Shown here: positions 12,101 to 24,700 of the stretch, piece by piece
Numbering within the stretch: the first letter of the stretch is position 1
Layout of the letters: every line of letters begins with the position of its first letter
Assembly: GCA_914767715.1 (NCBI GenBank)
Contig: OU612065.1
Location: forward strand, 5,458,001-5,522,000
DNA: 64,000 nt
DNA from: Membranipora membranacea
Lineage: Eukaryota > Bryozoa > Gymnolaemata > Cheilostomatida > Membraniporidae
Direction of reading: 5' to 3'
The notes under the pieces: generated by a model
Database searches by the model: none
What the model saw: the letters and a program-made list of their open reading frames with translations, nothing else
Told to the model about the DNA's origin: nothing
Position numbers and translations under genes: made by a program

Positions 12101-15100
12101 TACTGTGAAAACCAGTATTGATAAATACATTCAAGGTACAAATCCTCTTCATTGACCAATTGGAAAGTAGATATTGGTACAAGCCTGTATCAAATGAATA
12201 TATACAGCAGTAAAACACATACCTGCAATGTGACCTATGTCAACGTGTGGGCATGCAACAAAGGACATCAAGAATATAAAATTCATGTGAAAACATGCTT
12301 TGACACAAATGCATGCAGAATATTTTTGTACTTGGTCATCTTGTTCAATTTGGTGCTTCTTAGTCTTGGACTTTGGCAATGATCTATGATCGGAATAGTT
12401 ATTTTAAGCCTTTTTGCGTGGTTCTTCCTCCTTTGCTGTATCACTGAAAGAATGATGAAACTCAAGATTTAGGAGCGGAAATATAATCGCATAACTGGAT
12501 CTCAACTCAAGTTAACAGCAGGAGGTAGAACAACCTTTGAACAAAAAATGATTCTATCTCACATCACATTTAGCAGCTAAGTTAAAAAGCTTGCAAAACA
12601 AATCTGTTGGAGGAATATGTTATTCGTATTACAAGCAAGTAGATATATAAACACGGGGGGGAGGAAGGGGGGTTATGGCTTTCTTGTAATGGATGTCAAC
12701 TGCTTAGACCTATGACATCACCCTACACATATTTTACAAGCAGACTCTTCTTTAAATAAAACATAGATGCTGACATAGATATAACACTACAGAAATAACC
12801 TATAGTTACCCTAGAGGAGTAATATTTGGCTTAGTTTAGCTAGTTTATGGGTGACTTAATGTTAGCTAGCACTTACTTTTGGCATGCTGAGGTGAGAGTC
12901 TAAATGAAGTAAGGCTTGGATGTCACCTGTCTTAGGAGTGTGTGAAATGGTGAACATCTCCTCCAGAAAACTATTTACTCCTCTAGAGTTTTCAAGGTTT
13001 TGAACTATCCTTCACCTTTCATAAGTCTTCCTGGAATAGTATTTGATGGTAGTGTGCTTCTCTTGCCACATCATCAGAGTTTTCAAATATATAATAGTAA
13101 GCTCTCTATTTCATTAGCTTGAGCCGCTTGGTACAAGCCAGCTGAAAAAAAAAGAATCGAGCATCTGTAATTCATAAACACTGAACAGTAAAGAGTAACC
13201 AAGCTGTCGCCTTGTTTCCTTTGTCATCATCACTACTAGATGTATCTTCATTCTAAATACATAAATGATAGTTTGATAACACTGCTATCACAACACATTA
13301 ACACTACTAATAATGCTAACAGAAGTGTTACGCCTTGCTAGTAGTAACAGCAATCCAGTCCCACTAGCATTAAAAGGCTGATGAGTAACTGGCATGCTTT
13401 AAATGTAGTGATTTGGACCACAGTCCTTCTGTAGTTGGTGTAAGTCCAGTGGTCGAGTGCCCCAGTGGTCGAGGCCTTTTCTCTCTTAGGCCTTGACCAC
13501 TGGGGCACTCGACCACTGGACTTGCACCAACTACAGAAGGCCTGTAATAGCGAAGTTACTCCTTGCTGAAAGTAAGGTCAACAATTCCATAGAACTAGTT
13601 TTTTACATAAACCCAATCCTTTCAAATTATCGATTTTCTAATAATATTGATAACCTACCATCACATTGAATCACCTGGGATGAGGATAGGCTACTAGTAC
13701 TAGGAGAGACACTAGTATGTTCATCAAATAAACAAATAAATGTACTTGTTTGTAGTAAACAAAAACATTGAAACCTGAAAGTGAAGTAAACTATCACAAT
13801 CATTCATGTTAACACTCACATTTTTCCTGGTGTGGGCTTTCTGTGCAGCTACTAGTTTTGTTATGCAAATCTCAGATAGCAGATTTTGTGAGCATAGAAA
13901 GAATGTTCATTTCTATTGTCATCATTCTCCATTCTATCACAATATATCCCATGATCATATCAATTAACTAAGGTTTAGTTCATTGATCATATGCATTATG
14001 ATGGTAGCTTATCTCTCTGATCCAGAGTAATTCAGTAGCTTCCTGCTGCTCAGGCTGTTTGTCTAGCAAAACCCAACCCTCAGCTTTGCTCAGAGCATTG
14101 TCCAGTTGCTGTTGTAACAATTTAATCAGTGGATTTTATCATATCCTCTGTGTTGTGGGAATTGATGCAGCAAGCCTCATGGTTGGCGGCCATCTTTTAT
14201 AAACAAAAATGTTCTGCACTGTCATTGGCTAATCTTCAAAATTATCCATTTTGATTGGCTAAATGTTGCCAAGTAACTTTTGCAAGTTAGTTCTGCAGAA
14301 ATATTCTAGAATCTGCATCAGAAAATAATTTTAGCAAAACATTATTTATTGCCCCACTTATGGAATAGTACCACTTCAAAAATCCAAACAATAATAAATA
14401 TCATTTGATTATTTGCTATTAATTTACTCTGTTCATCATCCTTACACACAATGAAACAATAGTGAGGTGCTGCTGCTGGCCTATAAGAAGGTTTTTAGTT
14501 TGGATTTGAAGAGGGAAGTTGAAGAGATGTCTCGGAGATCAGGTTGGAGGGAGTTCCAGACTTTGAGCAGAGTGATGAGTAGGGAGCGATCGCCGACGGT
14601 TGAGAGTTTGCTTGAGAAAGTAGAAACGAGTGTGTTTGATGAGTTGTTGCGAGTGTTGCGAATATGCTTAGATGTTGAAAAAGGACCTGAGAGATATGTT
14701 GGGATTGTTGTTGGATGGTGCACAACTTTATGAGCCATGACACCTAGCTTGAACATTGATCGTGATGTGATAGGGAGCCAGTGGAGTGTAAATCTGGCTT
14801 CAGTGGCTGAGGTGTAGCGATTGCCCCCAGTCAAGCATTTCGCACAGGAATTCTGTTTTGTTTGTAATCGGGAAATGACAGTTTTAGGTAAAGCATAAAA
14901 GATCGAATTGCAGAAATCTAGCCTGCTGGTGATGAAAGCGTGAATGAGGGTGGCAAACTGAGATTTAGGAATATAATTACTGATTGCCCTTAGCCGTTTG
15001 AGTTGAAAGAAGCAAGTTTTGCGTAATGCTGTCACATGACTTTGGAAGTCAAGCTTTGAGTCCATGATGAGGCCAAGATTTCTGACTTCAGGAGATATAG

Positions 15101-18100
15101 AGGTGTGATCGTCGAGCTGAAGTGGTGCAAATGATGAGAAACTTGATTTACGAGAAAATGGGATGAATTGAGTCTTTGCAGGATTTAACTTAAGAGGACT
15201 TTGCTTCATGAATGAATTTATAACAGAGAAAGCTTGCTTTACCCGCCACCTGGCAGTCTTCTCATTGTTTAAATCTTCATTTTCTCCAAAACTCACCCAG
15301 AACGTATATTGTCAAATAAACTGTTCTGGCAGCATATTTGACGTGATTCTCATTTACTTTCTACTCACCAAAAAGATTAGACAGTTTTGAGGAGGCAGAT
15401 TGAGCAGCTTCTCCCAGATCAACAGATAGGTTAGATATAAGATCTGCAGGTGATTTTGGTGCTGAGGCTGTGCTGCTATTCTCAGACTACAAAATTAGAT
15501 AAAAATGTCAACGAAGAGACTCAAAAAGCAGAGTAAGCTAATATAACTGCTTTACTTTCAGTAAAAAGTATGCACTATGGCTCATGTTGAACCCACTCAA
15601 TATTTAATTACCACAAATTTTGTATATCAGACAAGACAAGTCAATGTGTGTGGTCCTTACCCCTGATCTGCTCTTAAGGTGCTTAAGTGGAGGGGGACGA
15701 CTTGGTCTGTGTGCAGGTCTGGGAGGAGCTATCTTCTCAACATTCTCATTCCTGTCCACCTGCTCATCAAATTTACATGTGATAAAAACTCAAAGTGACA
15801 AGCTTACATATATGCAAACTACAAGTAACAAGCTTATGACTGGATATAATATAGCATGACCACGTCGGTAACATTTATTCGATGTATGCACACACTAATC
15901 ATGAGAGGAGTATACCTGTATCTGTTTTCGATGCTCCTCTGCGTTGTATTGTATGAGACCACCTGTCTCATCATTAGAACTGTTACCGTCACAATCACTG
16001 CTATCGTAGTCACTGCTTGAGTTTGGTGCTACCAGTGTCTCCGTCTAAAATATAACATATGTCACATTCTTGTGAATATGGTGCAAGTTGGTTATATACA
16101 TGTGCTTGAAAAGATGGCACCTGGAGATCACCAGCATAATGTAGTGCGCTCCTGCTTCCTAGTATCAGTAATGAATTCTGTATTGCATTAAGAAAGAAAA
16201 ATGAAACACAACTCCAGCGCTTTCAATTGTGTAGAAGTTTCCTACCCGGTGTAGCTCAGTCGGAGGTTTATACACATCACTGACGGCCACTGTGATTGGC
16301 TGCTTAGACTTAAGCCTGCCGAATGATTGGTCAGCATCAGAGTCGCTGGTCCCAGGGTAAAAATGCTCATCATCACTGGCTCCACTCTCATCTAAAACAA
16401 GCAGAGTCTCATTTAGAGTCTCATTTATATCAAAAGCTGTGATAGTTTGTTAATTTCAGTCGGCTAAAACACTACATGGTGGCATAACATTCAAATCTCT
16501 ACACAGACCTAAAAAAGAAGGAAATTAAATTGCACACTGTAAAATCTTAACACGAGCAAATACTGGTCACGAACGTCAGTAGAGGTTATAGACAAGCAAT
16601 CTTAATAGTTTTGTTAGCTTATTGACACAATGACAGGTCAAAAACCAACGCACACCAAACATAAAACCTTTTAGTATAACTAAACATGGAATTGTAGCCC
16701 TTAGAGAGTATGATCAGCATATTGCACCGAGTGGGGTCAGCAAACCTACTCAATATTCATGTCACCCACTTGTAGTCCATCGCCACCCATATTCTACACA
16801 TTTTGCATTGGCTGCTTTTCACAATCATTATTGCAAAAGGAAGCTTACAAGGCAAGACTTGGACGCTAGTGGAAAATACATGTAACAACAAATTAGTAAG
16901 AAAGTCTGCTTGCTATAGAAACCAGCATGAATCGTCAAGGCAACAGTTTCATTACTATTTGCTGCAAAACAATGTTTGCAGCTTCAAGGAAACTATGTTT
17001 GTGGGTCATCCACTAACCAGTAGGAGCGTCTGTGTGTTTCTCGGCCAGGCTGAATACGGCAGTATCTATATTACTACAGACTCTGTACTCTATCTTCTGT
17101 TGATGATGAGCGTACCATCGGGGCTTGTCGCCAATCTGTGTAGGGTCATATATACCGGTCTGCACTCTCATATACGCTAGATTACTGGGGCTCAGGGACC
17201 ACTCTGTATAAAACTCTATCGCCTGAAAGCAATGAAACATAAGGATATGATATAGTCATCTTGCATATAAACCTGAAAATTCATCATTCTGAAGTTTAGA
17301 TTGATCACAAGCCCCTTGGTTCTGAATCACCCATCTTACCAGCAGGCAATATGTATACATAGTTTATAATCTTGAGCAAATCTCCCTACACATCTGTTAT
17401 GAACACTAAAAATAAGCTCAACTCATGTCATCATACCTTCCCCTCCTGTAATATCATAACAACAGGAACACCCCAATTATACCTACTTGTAGAGAAGATT
17501 GAGGATACTTTGCTGTTTCTAGCATTAGATGCTGCCTGACGTTATTCGCAGCGAAAAAATCAATAAAATGTCATATTGCCTAATAACATTTATTGTAAAA
17601 CATGTTACACACTGTAGCTGGCAACTACATACACATGGACAAGGGTTTTCGATGCGCTGTTATTGTTGTTGTTTCTTATTGTCTGTTAGTATGACATCAA
17701 AATCAAATCTGTGTTTGTGTATGACTGAGGAAGGAATGACATTCTTACCTGTGTAGCAGCAAGCTTACAGATAAACAGGGACTTGGAAGGTCTGGATTTG
17801 ATGAAACTGCTAAGCTGAAATCCAACCACAGGTCTCGGGTAGAGTCTGAGTATTCTTGTGTGCTCCTGTATGTTACCCAGTATGTTAGGTGCTGCAAAGA
17901 ATCTCACCTACAATAAACACAAGTAATTATCAACCATAGAAATATCTAATAGGGGAGAGACAGTCTTATACGGTATATGTGCATAAATATTAAACTTATA
18001 TTTGGAAACATCTGTTCACACATCTCCTGACAGCCCAAATATGTATTTCCTATTCTTTGTGGAGAAATTAATATCCATAATTTATACACGAAAAAGCTTT

Positions 18101-21100
18101 AAACTGTTTCACTGTAATTATCTAGCAGAAATACAATAAAATATAAATACAGTTCTAGCTACATGTCTACGAAATGTTTCGATCTTAAAATAATAATTCC
18201 AAGGCTAGGCAATTTTCTCTACAAGAGTACGTGTACCAGCAACTTAAACTCACAACTTTTATAGTAAGTCATAGCAATACAATATAATCAACCAACACAG
18301 CCACTCAACACAACCACTCAACAATGGCAGAACTCAAATTCTGAGAAATCATACTTTAGATATCTAATTTATTAACTTGTATGAAATAGTCATGTATAAT
18401 CACTGTAGTGTATTGTGTTTGACCTCTATTTAGGATGATGATATGGCCATCATCACAAATTCTCAATTACTCAGGGAACTTGAGCCCCAAGTTAACAAGA
18501 TATTATCAAGAAAGCATTCCTTGGCTTCATAACTTCTCAATTCAATCTTCAATTATTATTAGACCATTAATTATAGCTGCATTTCGTTGATTTCTTATGT
18601 AATCGCTAACCATGGCTACCCGTGTAGCGATATCCACGCTATCTATGTCGTTGCCGTATATAAACGGATTGAACCTGACAGGGTCCATACCACCAGGTGG
18701 CGCTTTCGATTTCCCAGAAGTAGGCGGTTGCTGTTTCATCAGGTCATCCAGATTCTTGACCGGTTGTGAGCCCATACTGGCTAATGACTAAAACAACAAA
18801 TATGTAAAGATTTAGTTCTTAGTGAGGGTGTATCACATCAGTGGAATTATATCCATCCGCCATGTTACCCGCAAATTGTGTTGGGGGTGGGAAGAATGTA
18901 TATCTAATACATTAAAGTGAAATATGTCCTATCATTGAACCAGGTAAATAAGAGTGAATTATACATGTGTATGTCCATAATACAGTCAGTCAATAAATAA
19001 TTGCTATTTTTAATATTCTACATATCACAGAACTAATTTAGCGGTGTAGAAGTAAACCTGTTTGAAGTGAGTTCTGAGCATGCTTCCCTCAGGTTCAGGT
19101 AGGGGCGGTAGCTGACCAGCCAGCCCAGGAGGTGCAGTCACTGTATCTGAGTCTAGGTCAAATAGCCACACATCATTGGGTAGACAGGTCTTCCTAGTCT
19201 GCCCGAAACTTGCTGGTATTCCGATTATGTAAGGTGTGGGGGCGTACAGCAGCTAGAATATACATAAACACACATTACTATGTAATTACTCAGTTGTTGG
19301 CCGGCATGTTTGAAGTATTAAATCATAGAGTATGCTACTCCATGTGATATCCTACACGTTACTCCCCACTGAATGTTTAATTGCTTATTGAATGTGTGAC
19401 AATGCCACATACGCTGTCGGTTAGGTGTATATTTAAAATGTCACATAACAACATTAGTAAAATTCCAGACATAGCCGAGTCCCTGCAGCTATATATGGCT
19501 TTAACACGGAACAAAAATGGAATCATTAAATACCTGTTCAGAATTCTCTAGACTAGCAGGTAGGAGTGGTATCACAGGAAACATGTATTCCAGCGGGTAC
19601 AGCATAGCCACCAGGGCCAGAACACTCATAGTCAATACATTGTAGTCTCTTGACATCATCAGCACCTGAAAATAAAAACCAGTAGAGTTTGAGTCAATCT
19701 GAGACACATTGATACAACATATACCTGGACCACGATGGAGAGATTTGAAGGCGTCCTGACACTGATGCCTTAAACATCCTAAATTTCACAGTAGTATGCA
19801 GCAGCAGTCAACATGCCTGTTTGTGTTTGTAAATATACTGTGTGATATGAGCCTAGGTAGATTAAATCAATGAGATACCAGCTCAAAGTCAAATCGAATG
19901 CAGCTTAAAGGGTAGTGTTAGTTACTATTCTTGACTTTACATACCTTTTGTTCGAGCATGATACATTCCAATATTTGGATACATTTCTCTACTCCAAGTA
20001 GTTCCAGTGGAAGGTGCAGAGGAAAGTCTACTAATGAGAAGCGCGTCTGGTCTGGAAGAGCTAATATGTGTGGCTTACCAATACCCTCCGGTACAAGGTG
20101 AAGCTTAAATCAACCAAGAAAAAAAATTATTTTTCAGATATAGCACAACGATACGTACCAACCATAAGTTCGAGACAGCGTTTGACTCATGGTTTCTAGC
20201 TGAAGACCTGTGTGTTGTGCAGTGGTCTGCACAGCACTACTTGTATGTTGCCCCTTTGTATCATATACATACTTTATCGTTATATGTTTATGGTGCCAAT
20301 ATTTATTAATGACTGTGACCGTGTCAGAAAGAATGATCCTCTCTACTTGGTGCTAGCCTTTGATTGCAAGTGCAAGAAAACTTTTACAGTGACCAATTTA
20401 ATGTGTACAGATATAGATATAGTATGATTATGATAAAGTATATACCTCTAAATGGCATTTTCCAGGCACAGGAACAGGTGCACTGAGAAGTCTAAAGATC
20501 CATGTCTCCAGCTGTTTGACCCAGTGTAAGATCGACGGGTCAGGCGCATCGGCCATCTTGGATATCAGATACTTCCATATCACATTACTTAAAATAAAAA
20601 AAAATTGATTCAGATACTGGTGTTAAAACTTTGTATGGTCTACTCAGCATTCATACAACTGTGAGAAATAAGACATGGAGGTCCTAAGGTAGTGTTGCTG
20701 AGGTAGAAAAGATATAAACACAGGATGTAATCAGTAAGGCGGATGGTGTGGGTAGGGTTTACATGTCACACAAAAGCATCTATTGTGTAGAAATCATGAT
20801 ATTACATCAATGTTGTATCTCTACATGTTATTAAAATTCGATAGCAGACTCAGGTTAGACTGTAACTAAATCCACACATGACTGCAGAAATCAATAGTTG
20901 TTCTGTAAATGATATTATCTCATGCAATGCAACACATCTACACCATTGCTGTTATTAGAGTAAGCCATGTTATCGTGTAAATCAGTTTAAACATGCAAAC
21001 AAACTAGGTACAAAAAACCTTTTTATAGGACTTTGATGGATTTCTGTACATGATGTCACAAACAAGTTTAAAACTGAATCACAGACAATTCTAAGGCTAT

Positions 21101-21779
21101 ACCTGTTAGAAGATAAATGTAAGGAAGAATCAAAAATTCATAGCCGGAAGAATAGGGGTGTAGTATAAGTGTAATATTACAAGTAAATTATGTAAACATA
21201 CTGAACTCGACGGCGTCCGCCGCTGCCGCCATTTTTCTTCTGGTGAGCAGCTACATTACACACATCTATTAGTTTAGCTAGCACATTCAAGCACTCTCTC
21301 AAAGTGTCAAATAATGCATGGTGGCTGATGATGCAAAGTGAGGTTAATGTATGCGATCTTAGAGCCTTCACACGACTGTTATGTTGGTTTTTGGTGGGAC
21401 CTTCATTTGAGCTCGTACTTTCTATGCTGCCTTGATTTTGTAACTGTTTTGTCGCACGGTATTTCCTCTTAAACGGCCTGTAAAAGTTTAAACAAGTACC
21501 ATATCGTCTTCTCCCAGTATCTTTGTCTGTCAGTGCAAATACAAAACTCTGTCTGTCCCTGAATGACATTTGTTTAGCACCAATGGTTGTACAGCCTTCA
21601 GGTTGACAGAAGTATGCTGTATCTTGTGGTAGCACAAAGTCATGATGATTATCAGCAGGGTACCGCCGTAGTATCTCTGGCTGCTGTGGGGTCTCACTGT
21701 CCACTGAGGGATTCGGACTCCCAATAATAACAACGTAGTCTACCAGACGAGGGCAAAAGTATTTCATTTGCTCAACCAT
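106..21779 (-). CDS. MADD: MADD / Rab3 GDP-GTP exchange factor (DENN domain protein), complete coding region
   Basis: MADD is a cytosolic DENN protein that activates Rab3 and Rab27 on secretory vesicles and links to MAPK and TNF-receptor signalling. Coding exons in transcript order: 21202-21779, 20446-20587, 19945-20103, 19534-19665, 19058-19252, 18611-18787, 17749-17907, 17018-17222, 16246-16391, 15916-16044, 15661-15759, 15369-15486, 9424-9688, 9062-9245, 8589-8889, 7652-7846, 6962-7119, 5803-5974, 5549-5669, 5071-5287, 4777-4884, 2576-2740, 2349-2421, 2126-2232, 1173-1245, 441-487, 106-198. All borders are GT-AG, every phase joins, and the sum is 1505 codons plus stop (human about 1,600). 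uDENN lies near residues 1-200 ([24 protein letters not shown]), cDENN about 255-360 ([28 protein letters not shown]), dDENN about 430-560 ([23 protein letters not shown]). A Ser/Asp-rich linker follows, then the death-domain-like helix block near 836-900 ([11 protein letters not shown]) and the conserved C-terminal part ([25 protein letters not shown]). The start ATG follows a splice acceptor by 10 nt, so the 5' UTR is split. The smallest exons (441-487 and 106-198) rest on frame plus the C-terminal match [14 protein letters not shown]. Confidence 0.93.
2837..4514. mobile_element. hAT-like DNA transposon, non-autonomous or decayed
   Basis: The element is 1,678 bp, inside the MADD intron between exons 4777-4884 and 2576-2740. 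It is flanked on both sides by the same 8 bases, GTCTAAGT (2829-2836 and 4515-4522), the target-duplication length typical of hAT transposons. The ends are imperfect inverted repeats: CATGCATGTCCAACCTT on the left, and CAGCCATGCTCAACCTT on the right read as its complement. Several TTGGCC/CGGCC blocks follow inward on both sides. No open transposase remains. A short stretch near 3130-3215 reads weakly like the 'LQG' part of ZBED/GTF2IRD2-type hAT transposases, which is only a hint. Confidence 0.75.
6553..6591 (-). other. MADD: candidate 39-nt cassette exon inside MADD
   Basis: On the gene strand, TTGCTACAG is followed by 13 open codons ([13 protein letters not shown]) and then GTTAGT, a donor form that also closes the MADD exon at 17018. 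Both ends are in phase 0, as are the ends of the neighbouring exons 6962-7119 and 5803-5974, so including it would keep the frame and add 13 residues to the low-complexity linker. MADD is known for heavy alternative splicing in this linker. I recognise no homologous segment, so it could also be chance. Confidence 0.35.
10338..10797. repeat. direct duplication, copy A (about 460 bp)
   Basis: This stretch of the large MADD intron (9689-15368) recurs about 733 bp to the right at 11071-11527 in the same orientation. Shared blocks in the same order include TTTTTTATGGCCGTTCTGAT, the run near 10380 beginning CACAAATGGGGCAAAA, ATCATGCATATCTTGAGT and GTGGATCCAGTT. Substitutions and short indels are spread throughout, so the duplication is not recent. 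No coding sense is seen. A tandem segmental duplication, or two copies of one unknown interspersed repeat, would both fit. Confidence 0.8.
11071..11527. repeat. direct duplication, copy B
   Basis: Second copy of the 10338-10797 sequence, same order and orientation, diverged by scattered substitutions. About 270 bp of unrelated DNA lies between the copies. The end of this copy adds a small internal repeat of AAGATGTGAAAAAC / AAGATGCGAAAAAC near 11513-11545. Confidence 0.8.
11785..12310 (+). repeat. three degenerate tandem units of about 175-190 bp
   Basis: Three successive units share ordered blocks: ATCCTCTTCATTGACCAATT-like starts near 11793, 11968 and 12141; a TGTGACC-type block at 11864, 12054 and 12229; and a GTATTGATAAATACATTC-like block near 11936, 12113 and 12297. 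In one plus-strand frame the TGTGACC block reads [10 protein letters not shown] in unit 1, [10 protein letters not shown] in unit 2 and [10 protein letters not shown] in unit 3, with stops around it, so any coding origin is decayed. It lies in the MADD intron, antisense to the gene. Confidence 0.55.
13425..13540. repeat. long near-perfect hairpin (52-bp arms, 12-nt loop)
   Basis: Arms 13425-13476 and 13489-13540 are reverse complements over 52 positions with only two mismatches, separated by a 12-nt pyrimidine-rich loop. The left arm itself repeats CCAGTGGTCGAG. It lies in the large MADD intron, so MADD pre-mRNA would contain the folded form. It could be a foldback or MITE remnant, or a small-RNA precursor; the sequence does not decide. 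Confidence 0.85.
14481..15296 (-). mobile_element. 5'-truncated CR1/L2/Rex1-type LINE, C-terminal reverse transcriptase part
   Basis: An open frame of 271 codons runs through this segment without a stop until TAG at its low end. It matches the region after the catalytic core of CR1/L2/Rex-type reverse transcriptases: [30 protein letters not shown], then LHWLPITSR. The RT catalytic box is not present, so the copy is truncated at its 5' end near 15300, as is usual for LINEs. The intact frame suggests a young insertion. It sits in the MADD intron, same strand as the gene, ending about 70 bp from exon 15369-15486. Confidence 0.85.
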
Positions 21780-21789
21780 AATGAAGAAT

Positions 21790-24700
21790 CTAAAACAGAA
21801 TGATAACATTAGAGTTATATGTCTCTGCGACATATCATCTCAACTTAGAATAGATTGGGTGTAGTGGTAACAATCATTGAGAAGCTAAGATTAACAGGCA
21901 GGGTGAAAAAGTAATAATTGTCAATGCTTACAATGGCCCTTAAAGGCCGCATGCAAAGGGGGTTGGCCCGTACTGACCAAAGCCAGAATAAAAAAATTGA
22001 ACAACATAGATCATTGAACAGTTTGTAACCATAATTATTTTACTGTTACTATACAATTATATTTCTAGTCTCAGTATCCGTCGGCTGGTCTGGCTCAATT
22101 GCATCGCTACACCAAGATAACATAGCATTGGTCAGTTTATCATGAGTCAGTACAAGACTAAGATATTAGCTATGACTCCTAATAGCTGCAATGTGCCTTA
22201 AAATGTTTTATCAACCTGAAGAGGGTTGGGCTATGCCTCCATTTAGAAAATTGTCAATCAATCAGTATGTCTATTTCCCTGGTTTATATCAATGCAAATT
22301 TCCGGGACAATACTGTGGCTTTGCTATCATATGTCGCAATGGAGGGCACAGTAAATCAAGAGAGTGATGATATTGATCTCTGCCATCCAGTCTGAAGAAT
22401 TATGATTCTCAAACTACAATCTTATGGAGAAGACTTGAGTCACTATGTTCATTGTTACCTTGTGCAGTGTATGCTAATAAAACAATGTCAGGGGAACCGT
22501 AGCCGATGAGCAGAGAGACAGCTTATTGCTGCAATCAAACTAGTACTGGATTTTGACGCTTGAGCTGGCCAGTCCACTAGAGGCTACTGGAAAACCTGGG
22601 TCTAATGAGTGTCAACCCCTCCCTCCCTGGGGGTATTCAAACACACTTAGACAGGTTTTAAAGTCAAAATGCGACCCATTAAATTGTGATGGGGCTGTGT
22701 AACATGTTCCATAAAGTAACAAGTGTTGGTAGGCAGACAGATGGTGTTAGCTGTTGTTGAAAATAAGTAGGAAGCACCCCTATTTTTGACACAAACTTAA
22801 ATAACCTTATTATCTTTATCTATCTATAGAAAGATAGACTTAGAGACTGTAAAAGGGTAAACCTGCTCTCCTCTAGCCCAGGAGTTGCTTTTCTAGGTAA
22901 TTATCGAGGTGTTTCACTCACCATATGCATTTCTTTTTGTATCTGAGAACTGTTATCATCTGCTAGGTTCCATCTATGACGGATCTTATGACGGATCCTG
23001 TAACCTTTACTTACTGATCCAGAGAGTGAGTGACTTTTCCGATTTATTGATTCAGGAAAGCACCAAGTAGAATAACCAACTCCCAGGTTTCCATGTAAAA
23101 GGCTATGAAGTAGACTCACCCCACAGCCCAGCTTCTACAGAAATCTCCACTAGAAAGCTCTCAGGCTATAAATGTATGTTCACTTTAGTATTTTTCCTGG
23201 CGACATGGCTGAAGAGAGACAACTCTGCAATTACCGGTGTCTATTGCACCAATGTCCAAGTGGTTACAACTCCCCTATGAACATTAACCACTGAAATAAC
23301 TTATATTTGCATTATTTATAGAGGTTGGCTTGAAAATATACAAATAACAAATAGTGAAAGGCAACTTGTTGACCTCCATAATATCAAATCAAGGAGTAAC
23401 TGATAATACATGTATAAAGTTCACCCTCATTCGTTCAACAATGCTAAAGGAACTTTTGTACTTTCAGGGAGGTGGGCATAACACATGTGGAGGCGTACTT
23501 GATATATTGGCCAAATTAATCATAAGTTTCACAGATACAGGAGTGGCCCTGGGTGGTCTTTCAGTTAGTAGGAGCGATGTGAGTCTTCAAAATTTTCTCA
23601 ACCATGCTTCTGTTGGTCCAATTGCAAAGTTGAAATCATAACAACTTATCTTTTACCATGACTCTGGCTCGAATCAAAGATGGCTAACCTTGAATAATTT
23701 AATATCTGACTTCCCCTGCTATAAAATATATTCAAACTTTTATGCTTATCATATGAAACACCGCTTGAGAGCATTTGCAAAAGGATCTTCATGAGTCAGT
23801 AAAGAATAGATGTCTTTGAATGGCTTCAGCGTGATCTGGTTTTGTAAGAAAATCTGTTAGGTTGCAAAAAAATATATCTTCAGCTATTGTTACTCAAGCA
23901 AGCAATTATCTCAGTGATGGGGATAAGATGGGTCGGTGAGGGTAATGTACCATAGTAAAAATCTCTAACACCAGATATAGCCCATTGGCCTCAAAATAAT
24001 CTACCCTAGACAGAACACATATCACACACTAACATCATTCACACCATCTACATGACCCTTTATTACAATATGTATATACAATTCACCCACCCCCGACACG
24101 ACAGCCTACCCAGGCTACAAGTTTGAGATGCAAGAAATCTCAAGGGATTCTTATGTTAAACTCTGACTAAAGACTTTTCCTGCTTGGTAACCGCACGGTT
24201 TCTTGCAAAACCTGAAACAAACAAAGTTGTATGCCATTCCCTATGGGCTTCAATAGCGACCTTGTAATAACTCTTATTGATCTCAAAACATGATCACTCC
24301 TCACACGGCACATAGCAGTCTCATCTCTCCTTCCTCTTATTCAACACTTTGATGTTATATGTTATAGTCTGTCTGGCCTCTGCCAGGACTGTACAAGGTC
24401 CGATCTGAATTTAAAGTACAAATTACATATTGCAAATTTCAGGTCAATTGTTTTTTCTTATATAAAACTTGCATTTAGAAATACTGAATTGAATACAGTC
24501 CCTCGCTACAAAGAAAATAATATGAGTGACCCTGTATTCAAGTGTGTCATGAATCGTCAAAACAAGAAATCTGTCCATGTCTCGTTCCCAGCTTTTAAAG
24601 CTTAATGTGTTGCGTCAAAAAATTTTCCATATTTTGCATTGCAAAGCATATCATATAAATTACAAATAATATTATTTGTTATTTACGTGGTAAGTTTTGC

